Assembly: GCA_963844625.1 (NCBI GenBank)
Contig: CAWJPF010000003.1
Span: forward strand, 40,771 to 104,770
Direction of reading: 5' to 3'
Length of the DNA stretch: 64,000 nt
DNA from: Palsa-504 sp963844625
Lineage (GTDB): Bacteria; Actinomycetota; Actinomycetes; Streptosporangiales; Streptosporangiaceae
Shown here: positions 44,496-54,400 of the stretch, one piece after another
Position numbering within the stretch: position 1 is the stretch's first letter
Layout: every line of letters starts with the position of its first letter
Program-made: the position numbers and the translations under genes
Notes under the pieces: generated by a model
Told to the model about the DNA's origin: nothing
The model's database searches: none
What the model saw: only the letters and a program-made list of their open reading frames with translations

Positions 44496-45538
44496 CGAGA
44501 TCGCTCCCCGGCGTCACCGACCAGCTCGAGGTAGACGTCCTCCAGCGTGTGCCGCGACTGAGCGATCGACAGCACGTCGGCCCCGGCCGCGACTAGCGCC
44601 CGGGTCACCGCGGGCGCCGCCTGCGCCACGTCGGACACGGTCAGCACGTAGCCGGCCGGGCCGCCGTCCGGCGGGCTGGCCGCTTCCCACCCCTGCACAG
44701 CCGGGAGCCCGCCGAAGACCCGGCCGGGCTCGGACAGGGCGGCGGCGACCGTGACGTCCAGCGACGTGGAGAACAGCTCCTGCCGCAGGTCGTCGGGCCG
44801 GCCGATGGTCCGCAGGCTGGTGCTCATGATCGCCACCCGGTCACACAGCCGCTCCGCCTCATCCAGCCGGTGGGTGGTGAGGAAGACCGTTACCCCGCGA
44901 TCCCGCAGCGCGTCGATCAGGCCGAGCACCTCGTGCGCCGCCACCGGGTCCAGCCCCGAGGTCGGCTCGTCCAGGAACATGACCGCCGGCTCGTTGAGCA
45001 GGGACCGGGCCAGCGCCGCCCGCTGCCGCAGGCCCTTGGACAGGCTCCCGGCCAGGTCGTGCGCGCGCTCGCTGAGGCCGACGGCGGCCAGCGCCTCGCT
45101 GATGCGCGCCTGCCGCCGCGGCAGCCCGTACAGGCGCGCGAAGTACTCCAGGTTCTCGGTCACGGACAGCCGCTGGTACAGCCCCGGGGACTCCGGCATG
45201 ACCGAGATCCGCTGCCGGATCTCCGCCGCGCCGGCCGGCCCCACCGGGATGCCCGCCACCGTGGCCGAGCCAGACGTCGGCGAGATCAGCGTGCCCAGAA
45301 TCCGCACCGTCGTGGTCTTGCCCGCCCCGTTCGGCCCCAGGAACCCGAACACCTCCCCGCCCGCGACGCTGAACGACACGTCAGACACAGCCGTGCGCCC
45401 GCCGAAAACCTTGGTTAGGTGGCTGACCTCAATGGCCGCAGGCACGGCCCCAGCCTGCGGCCGCTCCACGGCAGCCTGCCCGGTGCGGGCCGTTCCCGTC
45501 TCGTCCCGGCCTTCCCGCACCGCAGAGTCACCGCTCAC
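44492..45538 (-). CDS. ABC-2 exporter ATPase (NatA/CcmA-like)
   Basis: ATPase of 348 aa with an extra 35-residue N-terminus. Walker A GPNGAGKT is at 68-75, Q-loop in VMPESPGLYQRLSV, signature LSKGLRQRAALA, Walker B AVMFLDEPTSGLDPVA and switch His in FLTTHRLDEAERL. A C-terminal domain of about 100 residues (DVTVAAALSEPGRVFGGLPA to LEDVYLELVGDAGE) is typical of DUF4162-type extensions. GTG 45538 has an aggaggcagcaa site, and that site lies inside a possible 21-codon leader frame. The upstream promoter region carries one copy of the TGTTCTAT motif. Confidence 0.92.
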   Translation of the reverse strand: MSGDSAVREGRDETGTARTGQAAVERPQAGAVPAAIEVSHLTKVFGGRTAVSDVSFSVAGGEVFGFLGPNGAGKTTTVRILGTLISPTSGSATVAGIPVGPAGAAEIRQRISVMPESPGLYQRLSVTENLEYFARLYGLPRRQARISEALAAVGLSERAHDLAGSLSKGLRQRAALARSLLNEPAVMFLDEPTSGLDPVAAHEVLGLIDALRDRGVTVFLTTHRLDEAERLCDRVAIMSTSLRTIGRPDDLRQELFSTSLDVTVAAALSEPGRVFGGLPAVQGWEAASPPDGGPAGYVLTVSDVAQAAPAVTRALVAAGADVLSIAQSRHTLEDVYLELVGDAGERSR

Positions 45539-45593
45539 TTGCTGCCTCCTGTGCCCGCCGACGCCTCCCGCTCGCCTTGCGTATCCGTGCCAT
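45528..45593 (-). CDS. Possible 21-codon basic leader peptide upstream of the ABC ATPase
   Basis: ATG 45593 is preceded by aggagataca, an excellent site, and opens a short frame beginning MARIRKASGRRRRAQEA that ends at TGA 45528, 11 bases inside the ATPase gene. The overlap means translation of the leader would cover the ATPase ribosome site and could couple or attenuate it. The peptide is strongly basic (seven Arg, one Lys). It has not been matched to a family. Confidence 0.35.
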   Translation of the reverse strand: MARIRKASGRRRRAQEAASER

Positions 45594-45608
45594 TGTATCT
45601 CCTGTTGT

Positions 45609-45640
45609 ATCTGTTCTATCTTCTATAGAAATAATATCGC
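45609..45640. promoter_or_regulatory. AT-rich operator/promoter region of the ABC exporter with TGTTCTAT motif
   Basis: Contains ATCTGTTCTAT (45609-45619), identical in reverse orientation to the box at 47109-47119, and next to it the 10-base palindrome TTCTATAGAA. This is one of very few AT-rich spots in the window and lies directly before the exporter operon. Confidence 0.5.
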
Positions 45641-45664
45641 GAATACCTGCTGCGTCTCTCTTCA

Positions 45665-47039
45665 CTAGCAGGCCTGCGGGCCCTTGGCCACGAGGGTCGC
45701 CAGCGGGCAGACCGCAGCATGCGGATAGTAGGGGCCCATGACGGCCGCGGCCACCGCCGGGTGGTCGGGCTGCGTGACGCCCTCGGTCGAGTGCGCGAAT
45801 GACGTGCTGACCAGCATGTTCCGCAGCATCAGCACATACAGGCCAGTCGGCTGGACGGTGGCGAAGGGCAGGAAGGTGACGCCGGGGACGCGGCTGATGG
45901 CAGCTCGCTGCGCTTCGCTGCCGATCACGTAGGCGTAATCCCCGGCCGCGTTCAGCGTGGTGGCCTCGTCGGCACGGCATCCGTAGTCGGTGCCTCCCCC
46001 GGGCAGCTTGTTGGCGACGGTCGGAAGTTTGGCAGTACCCGCCAGGATGCACATCGACCAGTAGCGGACGTCCTCCCCTGGGGCCGGCCAGGGCGACGGA
46101 TGGCTGCCGGGCGCGAAGGTCGGCGCCTTGCCGGTCACGACGACCACGTCGGGTGCCGGCGGGCGGATGAGGTAGGCCACGGCGTAGGCGGTGTCGGCGT
46201 TGCCCACACCCTCGTTGCTCATCTTGCTCTCTGGAAGCGCGTAGAACTCCAGTTGCGGCGGCACGGCCGCCGGCCGCGGTGTGGCGGCTGGCGTGCCAGA
46301 CGAGCCAGCGGCCCCTTGCAGGACAGGAAGGTCGCTGTCGTGCTGCGGGCAGGCCGGAATCGTGCGCGCCGCGCCTCCTTGCTCCACCGTCAGCACCGGA
46401 ACCGGCACAGCTGAGAAGCTCCCCCCGGCCGGCAGGTAGACACGGTAGACGAGGTAACCCGGGTACCGGCTCGTGGTGCCGGCCGGCAGCGGCAGCGTGT
46501 TGGCCTGTCCCGGTGCCGGATCCGGGCGGATGGTGAGCGTGAACCGGCCGCCGGGTGCGCCCTCCCGCTGCCAGGGATTCACGCTGCCGGACTGCGGGGC
46601 GATCCGGTAGTCGGGCAGGGACGTGGCGGCTTGGCTGGTGGCAAAGCCACCGCTGGGCGTGTAGACGCTGAACGAGGCGTAGCGGGCATCCGGGAAGCGG
46701 CCCGACACGACGATGCGGGTGCCCGCAGCCGCCACGATCGGCTGGAACCAGACTGCCTCGGCCGAATCAACCGACACCGAGTTAGGCACCGCCGAGTTGT
46801 CCGACTGCACGTTGAGCTCCGTCGGCCACGCGCACGACATCCTGGGGCGGCCGCGGCTGGCTGCCGCTCGCGGCAGCGGAGCCGGATGGCTGCGCCGACG
46901 TACACGCGGACAGCGCCAGCGCGAGGGCAACCGCGATCCCGAGCACACCAGCCACCAAGCCGGGCCGGCGCTGCCCCCGGCCGCCACGCTGCCATGACCT
47001 GGCTATTGCCTTTCCGGCTGACTCGATGCTGGCCACCAT
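45665..47039 (-). pseudogene. Secreted lipoprotein of unknown function, interrupted by one frameshift
   Basis: The 5' part (from ATG 47039, site ggggaggcgtc) encodes a signal peptide with lipobox: GLVAGVLGIAVALALALSAC, then Ser/Ala-rich spacer. The remaining about 400 codons are in another frame from near 46845: TELNVQSDNSAVPNSVSVDS, AGTRIVVSGRFPDARYASFS, YRIAPQSGSVNPWQREGAPG and ending VCPLATLVAKGPQAC. The joined product would be about 455 residues, a surface lipoprotein. The 3' part keeps an intact frame and good codon bias, so the shift may be recent or a sequencing error. The motif ARYASFSVY..SG recalls DUF1214-like domains, but I do not assign a function. Confidence 0.65.
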
Positions 47040-47108
47040 TGACGCCTCCCCGCCCGCCGGGATCAGCGGCGCAGTAGCTGTTTGCGCTGAGTATTTGTTA
47101 TACAACTC

Positions 47109-47133
47109 ATAGAACAGATGGACCAAACTGTCA
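47109..47133 (-). promoter_or_regulatory. Promoter of the lipoprotein gene with overlapping operator box
   Basis: On the minus strand TTGACA (47128-47133) is followed after 17 bases by TATGAG, and the spacer/-10 contains ATCTGTTCTAT (47109-47119). The arrangement is the same as at 47201-47230. Confidence 0.45.
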
Positions 47134-47200
47134 AGGTGCGGCCTTGCCGCGGGCGGGCGGCCAGCAGTCCGGTACGAGCGCCCGGTGCGGCGACGGACGA

Positions 47201-47230
47201 TTGACAGCATTGCTCAATTTGTTCTATAAC
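47201..47230 (+). promoter_or_regulatory. Promoter TTGACA-N18-TATAAC with TGTTCTAT box, upstream of the GntR operon
   Basis: TTGACA at 47201-47206 and TATAAC at 47225-47230. TTTGTTCTAT (47218-47227) overlaps the -10. The GntR gene starts 280 bases further on, so a long leader is implied unless a second promoter exists. The remainder of 47231-47511 holds no gene I can support. Confidence 0.5.
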
Positions 47231-47511
47231 TACTGACATAAACGCCGTCGGGCTGGCGCTGCCTGCCGGGAGTTCGAGCCGTCAGGGCGCACGCGCAGCC
47301 TGGCTGGTCCTTCGAAGTCGCCGGCGGAAAGGTTGCCTGCCTCTTGGTGCTGCGACCGCGTTTCATCACCCGACCGCTGGATCAGCTTGAGGCGGGAGCG
47401 AACCCGAGAGGCGCACGCGCCCGAGGGCGGGGCGGCACAGGGCGGACATGCCGGACGCCAGGTGCCGGTCGCGGCCAGGCACCCCGGCGTCCGTGAGATC
47501 CTGGAGGCGTC

Positions 47512-47940
47512 ATGCTGCTCAGCATCGAACCAGACGGTCCCGTGCCCATCTACCAGCAGATCAGGGACCGGATCGTAGAGGCGATCGCCGACGGCCGCCT
47601 GCCGGCCGGCTCCGCGCTGCCCTCCACCCGGCAGCTGGCGGTCGACCTGGGCGTCAACTTCCACACCGTGAACAAGGCGTACGACCTGCTGCGGCAGGAG
47701 GGCCTGCTGCGGCTCGGCCGGAAGTCCGGCGCGGTGGTCCGCCGCGACGCGGGCAGCGGCCCGCCCGATCCCGGCTGGGCCCACGACTGGACGGGCCGGC
47801 TGCAGACACTGCTCGCCGAGGCCGCCGCCCAGGGGCTGCCGGCCACGGACATCGTCCGGGAATGCCAGGCGACCATGACAGATTTCGACTTCCCCGCCGC
47901 GATGGCGGAGGCAGGGAACCGAAGGGGAAGGCCGCCATGA
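47512..47940 (+). CDS. GntR-family regulator (YtrA subfamily)
   Basis: Short GntR protein of 142 aa. The winged HTH covers residues 9-75: PVPIYQQIRDRIVEAIADGR, LPAGSALPSTRQLAVDLGVN and FHTVNKAYDLLRQEGLLRLG. A short C-terminal helix pair follows (LQTLLAEAAAQGLPATDIVR), as in YtrA-type regulators of ABC transporters. Its TGA overlaps the ATG of the next gene (47937-47940). The shared TGTTCTAT box in three nearby promoters makes it the prime candidate for local control of the ABC exporter, the lipoprotein and itself (inference). Confidence 0.9.
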   Translation: MLLSIEPDGPVPIYQQIRDRIVEAIADGRLPAGSALPSTRQLAVDLGVNFHTVNKAYDLLRQEGLLRLGRKSGAVVRRDAGSGPPDPGWAHDWTGRLQTLLAEAAAQGLPATDIVRECQATMTDFDFPAAMAEAGNRRGRPP

Positions 47941-49022
47941 CCGCCGGGACCCTGTCCGGGGACCTCTCCGTTCTAGTCGTCGGGGCGCTGGCGTGCGTGG
48001 CGCCCGCGGCGAGCCGCCCGACCCTGCAGTTCGGAGTCCGCGTTCCCCCCGAGCAGGCGGGGGCGCCGGTCATCCGGCGGGAACGGCGCACCTACTACTG
48101 GCGGACCGCGGCCATCGGCGCCTGCTGCACCGCCGCCGCGCTGACGCTGCAGGGCCACGGGTCATGGTGGCTTCCCCGGATCATCCTGCTGCTGGAGCTG
48201 GCCGCGGACTTCGGCTGCTTCTGGGTCGCGCGGCGCAAGATCGCCGCGGTCAAGCACGCGGACGAGTGGTTCGCGGGCCAGCGGCAGACGATCGCCACCG
48301 ATACCAGCTGGCGCACCGACCCGCCCCGCTTCCCGATGCGCTGGCTGATACCCGCCCTGGCCGTGATAGCGGCGACCGCCGCCGTCGGCGCGCTCCGCTA
48401 CCCCGGCCTGCCTGCCCACCTCGTCACCGGGTCTGGTCACCGGGTGCCCAAATCTGCCCTCAGCGTCTTGGTGGTGGCCTTCCAGCTGTACGTCACGGTT
48501 CTGTGGACCGGGTTCATGCTGATCGTCTACCGTTCCCGGCCGGACATCGAGGCGGCCGACCCCGCGGTGTCGACGCTGCGCTACCGCCGCTTCCTCGCCG
48601 CCATCACCCGGGCCCTGCTGACGCTGCTCGCGCTGGTAGACACCAGCCTGCTGCTGATCGCCTTGCGCAACTGGCAGGTCTACCAGCTCTCGGGCATCGG
48701 CCGGGCCCTGCCCGCGCTGCCCTTCGTGGCCGGCCTGCTGCTGCTAGCGGCGGTCGCCCAGCGAGCGGGCCAGGGCGGGTGGCGGCTGAACGGCAACGTG
48801 CACGGCCTCGCCCGGGCCACCGGGACCGACCGGGACGACGACCGGTTCTGGAAGGCCGGCCTGCTCTACGTCAACCGCGACGACCCCGCCCTCGTGGTCG
48901 GCAGCCACATCGGCGCCGGCTGGACACTCAACCTCGGCAACCCGGCCGCGTGGCTGATCATCGCCGGGAACGTCGCCGCGCTGGCCGGCCTGGTGGCGAT
49001 CGGAGCGGTGGCGGGAATGTAG
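47937..49022 (+). CDS. Membrane protein with DUF1648/DUF5808-like organisation
   Basis: Integral membrane protein of 361 aa with seven or more helices, including WRTAAIGACCTAAALTLQGH, MRWLIPALAVIAATAAVGAL, SVLVVAFQLYVTVLWTGFML and FVAGLLLLAAVAQRAGQGGW. The C-terminal soluble segment DRFWKAGLLYVNRDDPALVV with NLGNPAAWLI is the DUF5808 signature. Such proteins usually sit beside YtrA-type GntR genes, as here, where the ATG overlaps the regulator stop. The biochemical role is unknown; a part in envelope-stress sensing has been suggested for related SdpI/DUF1648 proteins. Confidence 0.85.
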   Translation: MTAGTLSGDLSVLVVGALACVAPAASRPTLQFGVRVPPEQAGAPVIRRERRTYYWRTAAIGACCTAAALTLQGHGSWWLPRIILLLELAADFGCFWVARRKIAAVKHADEWFAGQRQTIATDTSWRTDPPRFPMRWLIPALAVIAATAAVGALRYPGLPAHLVTGSGHRVPKSALSVLVVAFQLYVTVLWTGFMLIVYRSRPDIEAADPAVSTLRYRRFLAAITRALLTLLALVDTSLLLIALRNWQVYQLSGIGRALPALPFVAGLLLLAAVAQRAGQGGWRLNGNVHGLARATGTDRDDDRFWKAGLLYVNRDDPALVVGSHIGAGWTLNLGNPAAWLIIAGNVAALAGLVAIGAVAGM

Positions 49023-49040
49023 TGCCCTGCTGCGGCGCGT

Positions 49041-49185
49041 CTACGCGCTGGTCGTGATCAAGCACGGCGCCCGCCGCACTCGCCTGCCCGGCATCACCGC
49101 GCATCCGGACGGCGCCTGGACAACGCAGACGGCGCGTAACTTCCTGATAGACCTGAGCCAGCGCGCGGCCAGGTGCAGTGTGAAA
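49041..49185 (+). pseudogene. rve-type transposase fragment (plus strand)
   Basis: The frame reads VIKHGARRTRLPGITAHPDG and WTTQTARNFLIDLSQRAARC, homologous to FVIEAGSRYVRILGVTANAD and WTTQQIRNLLMDFGGRAADF in the minus-strand fragment next to it. It is a second, shorter copy of the same transposase domain in inverse orientation. Confidence 0.6.
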
Positions 49186-49192
49186 CCCACTG

Positions 49193-49693
49193 TTACGCGC
49201 GAGGGCTCCGGGGCGGGATTTTCACGGCCTCGATGCCGACGCTTGCCAAGAGCGCGTCGAAGGACCCGGTGAACTGCCCGGCCCGATCCCGGACCAGGAA
49301 CCGGAAGTCCGCAGCGCGACCGCCGAAATCCATCAAGAGGTTGCGGATCTGCTGTGTGGTCCACGGCCCGTCCGCGTTCGCGGTCACGCCGAGGATACGT
49401 ACGTACCGGGAGCCGGCCTCGATCACGAAGAAGCAATACAGGCGCTGCAGGGTCACCGCGCAGTCCACGTGGAAGAAGTCGGCTGCAAGCATCGTCGCGG
49501 CTTGCGTGCGCAGGAAATTCCGCCAGGTCGTGTCGGTGCGCCGCTGGGACGCCGGAGGGATCTTCAGCGCCTTGAGGACCCGGCGGATCGTCGATGCGCT
49601 AACCCGGTGGCCGACCTTGAGCAGCTCACCTTGGATCCGCTTGTATCCCCAGCCACTGTTCTCGGTGGCGAGCGCCTTAGAGGTTCTGGCCAA
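49193..49693 (-). pseudogene. IS-encoded integrase-core transposase, truncated
   Basis: A 166-codon frame with an N-terminal HTH_21-like part (WGYKRIQGELLKVGHRVSAS) and an rve core: AADFFHVDCAVTLQRLYCFF (first Asp pair), WTTQQIRNLLMDFG and RDRAGQFTGSFDALLASVGI (second Asp replaced by the RDRA variant region). It ends at IPPRSPRA, before the final catalytic Glu. It is the 5' part of a transposase whose end was lost where the inverse fragment 49041-49185 begins. Confidence 0.7.
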
Positions 49694-49824
49694 GTGAGAG
49701 GTTCCGCAGTCCGTCGCCAGCAGATGATGGCGCAGGCGGGGGTGAGGAAGGCCTCGTGGATGTCGTCGCGCTGAACGTGCTGCCGGCGCACTGCGGCGTA
49801 CTCCTGCCGGCTGCGGCTCTTTGA

Positions 49825-50838
49825 GGGCGGCACATATTCCTGGCGATCATCGCCCTGGTCCTGTACTTCGGCGTCCGGATCTCCACCCGCGTCCAGCTCG
49901 CGCTAGCGCTGATCTCCATCATCGTGGTGACGGTCTTCTTCATTTCCGTCATCGTGAAGCTGGGACCGGCTAACAGCTTCAAGCCCTTCCGGCCATCGTC
50001 TTCCGCCGATGGCTGGCCCGGGATTTTCTTCGGCGTGCTGTACGGGATCCTGCTCTTCACCGGCTTCGAGTCCGCCGCGAACCTGGCAGAAGAGACCCCC
50101 AAGCCGCATAAGCACATCCGCGCAGCGGTCATGTCCACCGCCGGGATCGCCACGATCTTCTTCGTCCTGGCCACCTACGTCGAAGTGGCCGGCTTCCACT
50201 ACAGCCTCAAGACCCTGGGCGCCGCCGCGTCAGCGCCGCTGTTCGCGCTAGGCGCCCCGAAATCGGCCGGCGGGTACGGCGGCACCTGGATCGACCGCCT
50301 GCTCGAGCTTGTCGTTCTACTCGACATGCTGGCAGTCGGGATCGGCTGCGGCGTCTCAGCTACGCGCGGGATTTTCGCGATGGCCGGGGACGGCAGGCTC
50401 CCGGCACCACTTGCCGTGGTGTCCAGGCGCCGCAGCTCGCCGCTCGGCGCCACGGTCCTCGTGACCGGCTTCTGCGCCGCGGCACTGCTCGCCGACGTGT
50501 TCTGGAAGGGGCTGTTCGCGCTGCCGGAAACTCCCCACTATGACGCCCTGTTTTCCTGGGGCTCGACCTTCGGCGGCTTCGCCCTGGTAGCGGTCTACCT
50601 GCTGATGGCAATAGGCTCCCTGCGCAGCTTCGCCCACTCCCCGCGCCGGCTGTGGCTCGCGCTATCGGCAGCCCTCGCCATCTTGATCACCGCCGGCGCC
50701 ATCTTCGGATCGTTCTACCAGGTGACGAGCTCCCACCGTCCTCGCGCCGTGGTTCGCACTCGCCGTCCTGGTCATAGGTTTCGCCTCCACCTGGATCACA
50801 CGCGCCCGGAGATCAGCAGGCAGCCACTCCCCGGCCTG
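49825..50838 (+). pseudogene. Amino-acid permease (APC superfamily), 5'-truncated with a 3' frameshift
   Basis: The frame opens after a stop at 49822, inside a helix (IALVLYFGVRISTRVQLALA), and contains helices 6-12 of an APC permease: FFGVLYGILLFTGFESAANL with EETPKPHKHIRAAV, RLLELVVLLDMLAVGIGCGV, TRGIFAMAGDGRLPAPLAVV and GGFALVAVYLLMAIGSLRSF. Near 50730 the frame shifts; the proper end (VLAPWFALAVLVIGFASTWI, TRARRSAGSHSPA) is in another frame, ending at 50838. About 180 N-terminal residues are missing, probably through the neighbouring IS insertion. It differs in subtype from the permease piece at 9836. Confidence 0.75.
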
Positions 50839-51031
50839 ACAGAAATCGCGCAGATCCCCCCAACACAGCCCCGCTCGGCCAGCTTGGCCGGCGGATTAGG
50901 GGCCCCGGTGAAGGCGCCGGGTTGCCGATCACGCGATCACCCCCGTCCTGCACTGCACCGCTTCTCAGTCACCCCTCGATCTACGGGTGCACGCACCACG
51001 TCCGTTCGGTCCAATGACCTTGATTTTGGCT

Positions 51032-51394
51032 CTAACGGGATCCCGGCCATGGGGTGGCGTGGCAGCCGGGAAGCTGGCTGGCCAGCTCGTCCAAGTCGTC
51101 GTCCCTCGCCATAGGCTCTCGGAGCCGGGCGGTGATCTGGACGGCGAGAGGGTCGCAGCCGACACTGGCGAGGTGCTCGCGGAGTAGGTCAGATGCTCGC
51201 GTGACGGGGTCGGCGGTGACGGCGAGGCGCTGGGCCATGGCAGCCCGGCGCGGGTCGGCGGCTCGCTGCGCCCGCCGGTACCACGCGGCCGCCTGAGGGT
51301 GGGTAGTGACCACCCGGCCGTGGTCCTCGACCGCGGGCCCGGTGGCGGGCAGATGATCATGGTGGCTGGGGCGATGGCTTGGCGATGGCGGCAT
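51032..51394 (-). CDS. Hypothetical soluble protein
   Basis: Open frame of 120 codons without recognised domain. The conserved-looking part is helical: PQAAAWYRRAQRAADPRRAA, DPVTRASDLLREHLASVGCD and EPMARDDDLDELASQLPG. The first about 30 residues are His/Pro-rich and may not be translated (a GTG near 51310 gives VVTTHPQ). It follows the AfsR-like regulator in the same direction after 51 bases. No function can be inferred. Confidence 0.4.
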   Translation of the reverse strand: MPPSPSHRPSHHDHLPATGPAVEDHGRVVTTHPQAAAWYRRAQRAADPRRAAMAQRLAVTADPVTRASDLLREHLASVGCDPLAVQITARLREPMARDDDLDELASQLPGCHATPWPGSR

Positions 51395-51445
51395 AACGGC
51401 CAGAGTGCCCGGGTGGCCTGAACCGGCGCTGAGGTGAGGCTGAGG

Positions 51446-54400
51446 TCAGCTGAGGCGGGCGGCGAGGGCGGCCACGTCTGGCTCGTCCGTCAGAGAGCGG
51501 TACGCCGGCCCGTGGGCACGTCGCTGGGCGAGGGCGACGAAGGCCTCGGCGTGGTGACGGGTTGGGTCGGCGATCGCGTTGACCGCGGCCACGGCGGTCT
51601 CGGCCAGGAGCTGGGTGGCAGGGTCTTCGCTGGCGGAGGCCCCGTCGGCGGCGTCAGCGGCGAAGACGGCGGCGTCTTGGAGGTGGTCGGTGGCGAGCGC
51701 CCACCAGGCCAGGCCGGCGAGCACGCGAGGCGGGCCGGCGGGTAGGTCGATGTGCTGGTAGTGACGGGCCGCCGCGTCGAGCAGGGCCCGGGACCGCGGC
51801 AGGTCACCGAGGCGACGGGCGACTGCCGCCTGGCCGATCATAGCGTCGGCCGACACCCACGGGTTGGAGCTGCAGTCGATCGCCTCGGCGTAAAGGCTGT
51901 CGGCGGCGGCGTCATCGCCTTGCCTGGCCCGCAGCGCGGCCAGGGCGACCAGGCTGAACGGCACCTGAAGGGGCTGGCCGGTGGCCCGGCATCGCTCCAC
52001 GAGCGCTTCGTAGGCCGCCGAGGCTGCCTCGAGGTCTCCCCGGGCCTCGGCGATGCTGGCGAGGGCGTTCAGCGGAGAGACGACGACCAGGACCTCGCCG
52101 GCGGCGTCGAAGCGTTCGAGGCTCGAGCGGGCGACTGGCTCGGCGTCTTCCAGCCGCCCCTGCGACACCAGGTTCCAGGCCACAATCAAGTCGTGCACGG
52201 CGAGGAGCCAGCCGTGGCCGGCCGGTTCCAGCAGGTCCCGCGCCTCGCCCAAAGCGTCGAGTGATCGGTCGAAATGATGCGCGAACCCCAGCACCGTCGC
52301 GTATACCACCAGCGCCTCCGCCAGGCGAACCCGGTCGTCACCGTCCCTCAGGACGGCTACGGCCTCCTCGCATTCGATGACGCCCGCTGCCGGGTCAGTC
52401 GACATGCCCACGCAATAGCCGTGCCACAGGCGGGCGGTCGCATCAACTTCGGGACGGCGCGGCCCTTCGGCGCCCAGCGCAGCACCGAGCCAGCGGGCTC
52501 CTTCGAGGAAGTCGCCGGTGATGAACCACAGCCAGGCCAAGCCCGACCCCAGCGACAGCGCCGCGTCAGCATCGCCGGTGGCGATGTACCAGTCCAGCGC
52601 GGCCTGCAGGTTGCCCGACTCTGTGACGAGGCGGTCCCGCCACATCGGCCCGGCAGCGCCGCGCAGACCCTGGTGGGCTTGCTCGGCCAGCTGCCGGTAG
52701 TACGCCCCGTGGCGGGTCCGCATGGTGCCGGCTTCGCCGGATTCGGTGAGCCGGTCCCTGCCGTACTGCCACAGCGTCTGGAGCTGGCTGAACCGGGCCT
52801 CGCCTTCGTCGCCGGGGGCAATGACGAGGGACTTGTCGACCAGCCGACTCAGGACATCGAGGATCTCGCCGGCGGGGACCTGGTCGTCGGCGCAGACGGC
52901 CTCGGCTGCGGTGAGCCCGCAGCCGCCGGTGAAGGTGGCCAGCCGGGCGAACAGGCGGCGTTCGTCCTCGAACAGCAGGTCATAGCTCCAGTCCACCACG
53001 GCGCGGAGTGTCTGCTGGCGGGGCAGGGCGGTGCGGGCGCCGTGGCTGAGCAGCCGGAAGCGGTCGCTGAGGCGTTCCGCCAGGGTGGCCAGTGGCAGCG
53101 TCCGAAGGCGAGCGGCGGCGAGCTCGACGGCCAGGGGCAGGCCGTCCAGCCGCCGGCAGATGTCCTCGATGACGTCGCCGGCGCCCGTCCGGGAGGAAGC
53201 CGGGCCGGACCGCCCGGGCGCGATCGACGAACAGCTCGACGGCGGCCAGCGGTGCCAGGCCGCCGACTGGCACCAGGACTTCCCCGGGGACGCCGAGCGG
53301 CTCGCGGCTGGTAGCGATCAGCCGGAGACCTGGTACTGCTCCGGTCAGGGTGTCGGCCAGCGCGGCCGCCTCGCCGATGACGTGCTCGCAGTTGTCGAGG
53401 ACGACGACCAGCGAGCGTCCGGCCAGGTAGCGCACGATAAGGTCCGTGGTCGATCCCGCAGGCTGAGCGCCCGGGACGGCAGCGACGCCCGCCCCGAGCG
53501 CGGTGGCCGCGGCCGCCGCCACCCCGTCGGGCCCGGCCACGCCGGCTAGCTCGACCAGCCAGGCGCCGTCCCGGTGGTCTCCGCCCAGGGCGGCGGCCGC
53601 CTCCACCGCCAGGCGGGTCTTGCCCGCGCCGCCCGGGCCGGTCAGCGTGACGAGCCGGCTTGAGCGGACCGCCGCACGCAGCTGGGTCAGCTCGGCGTCG
53701 CGGCCGACGAAGCGGCTAAGCCGGGCGCGCAGGTTCCCCGCTGACGTCGGTGGCGCGGCCGCCGCCGGGACCGGAGCCGGGCTGGCTGGGGCGCTGGCCG
53801 GGGCAAGCGAAGGGTCCTGGGCCAGGATGCGGGCCTGGAGTTCCCGCAGGGCCGGACCGGGGTCGATGCCCAGCTCGCCGACCAGGCGATCACGGATCTC
53901 GGTGTAGGCGCGCAAGGCTTCGGCCTGCCGTCCGGCCCGGTACAGGGCCAAGATGTGCAGCTCCCACAGCCGCTCGCGCAGCGGGTGCTGCCGGCACAAT
54001 GGCTCCAGTTCACCGGCGAGCTCCCCGTGGCGGCCCAGCATCAGGTCAGCTCCGGCCCTGGCCTCGACCGCCACCAGGGTCAGCTCGTCCAGATGCGCCC
54101 GCTCGGCGTCAGCGAAGCCGGCGTCGGCGAACTCGGCCAGCGGCTCACCCCGCCGCAGGCCAAGCGCCTCGCCCAGTGCAGCTGACGCCAGCGCCGCCTC
54201 GCCGTCTCCCGCCAGCCGCCGCCCCTCGGCCACCAGCTGCCCGAAGCGGACGACGTCGACATCACCGGGGCCCACGGCGAGGGCATAGCCGGCTTCGCTG
54301 GTAAGGATCGCCGCCGCCCCGAAGGCGCGGCGCAGCTGACCGATCTGGGCCTGCAAGGCATTGGCCGGGTTAGCCGCCTGCCCGTCGCCCCACAGCACGT

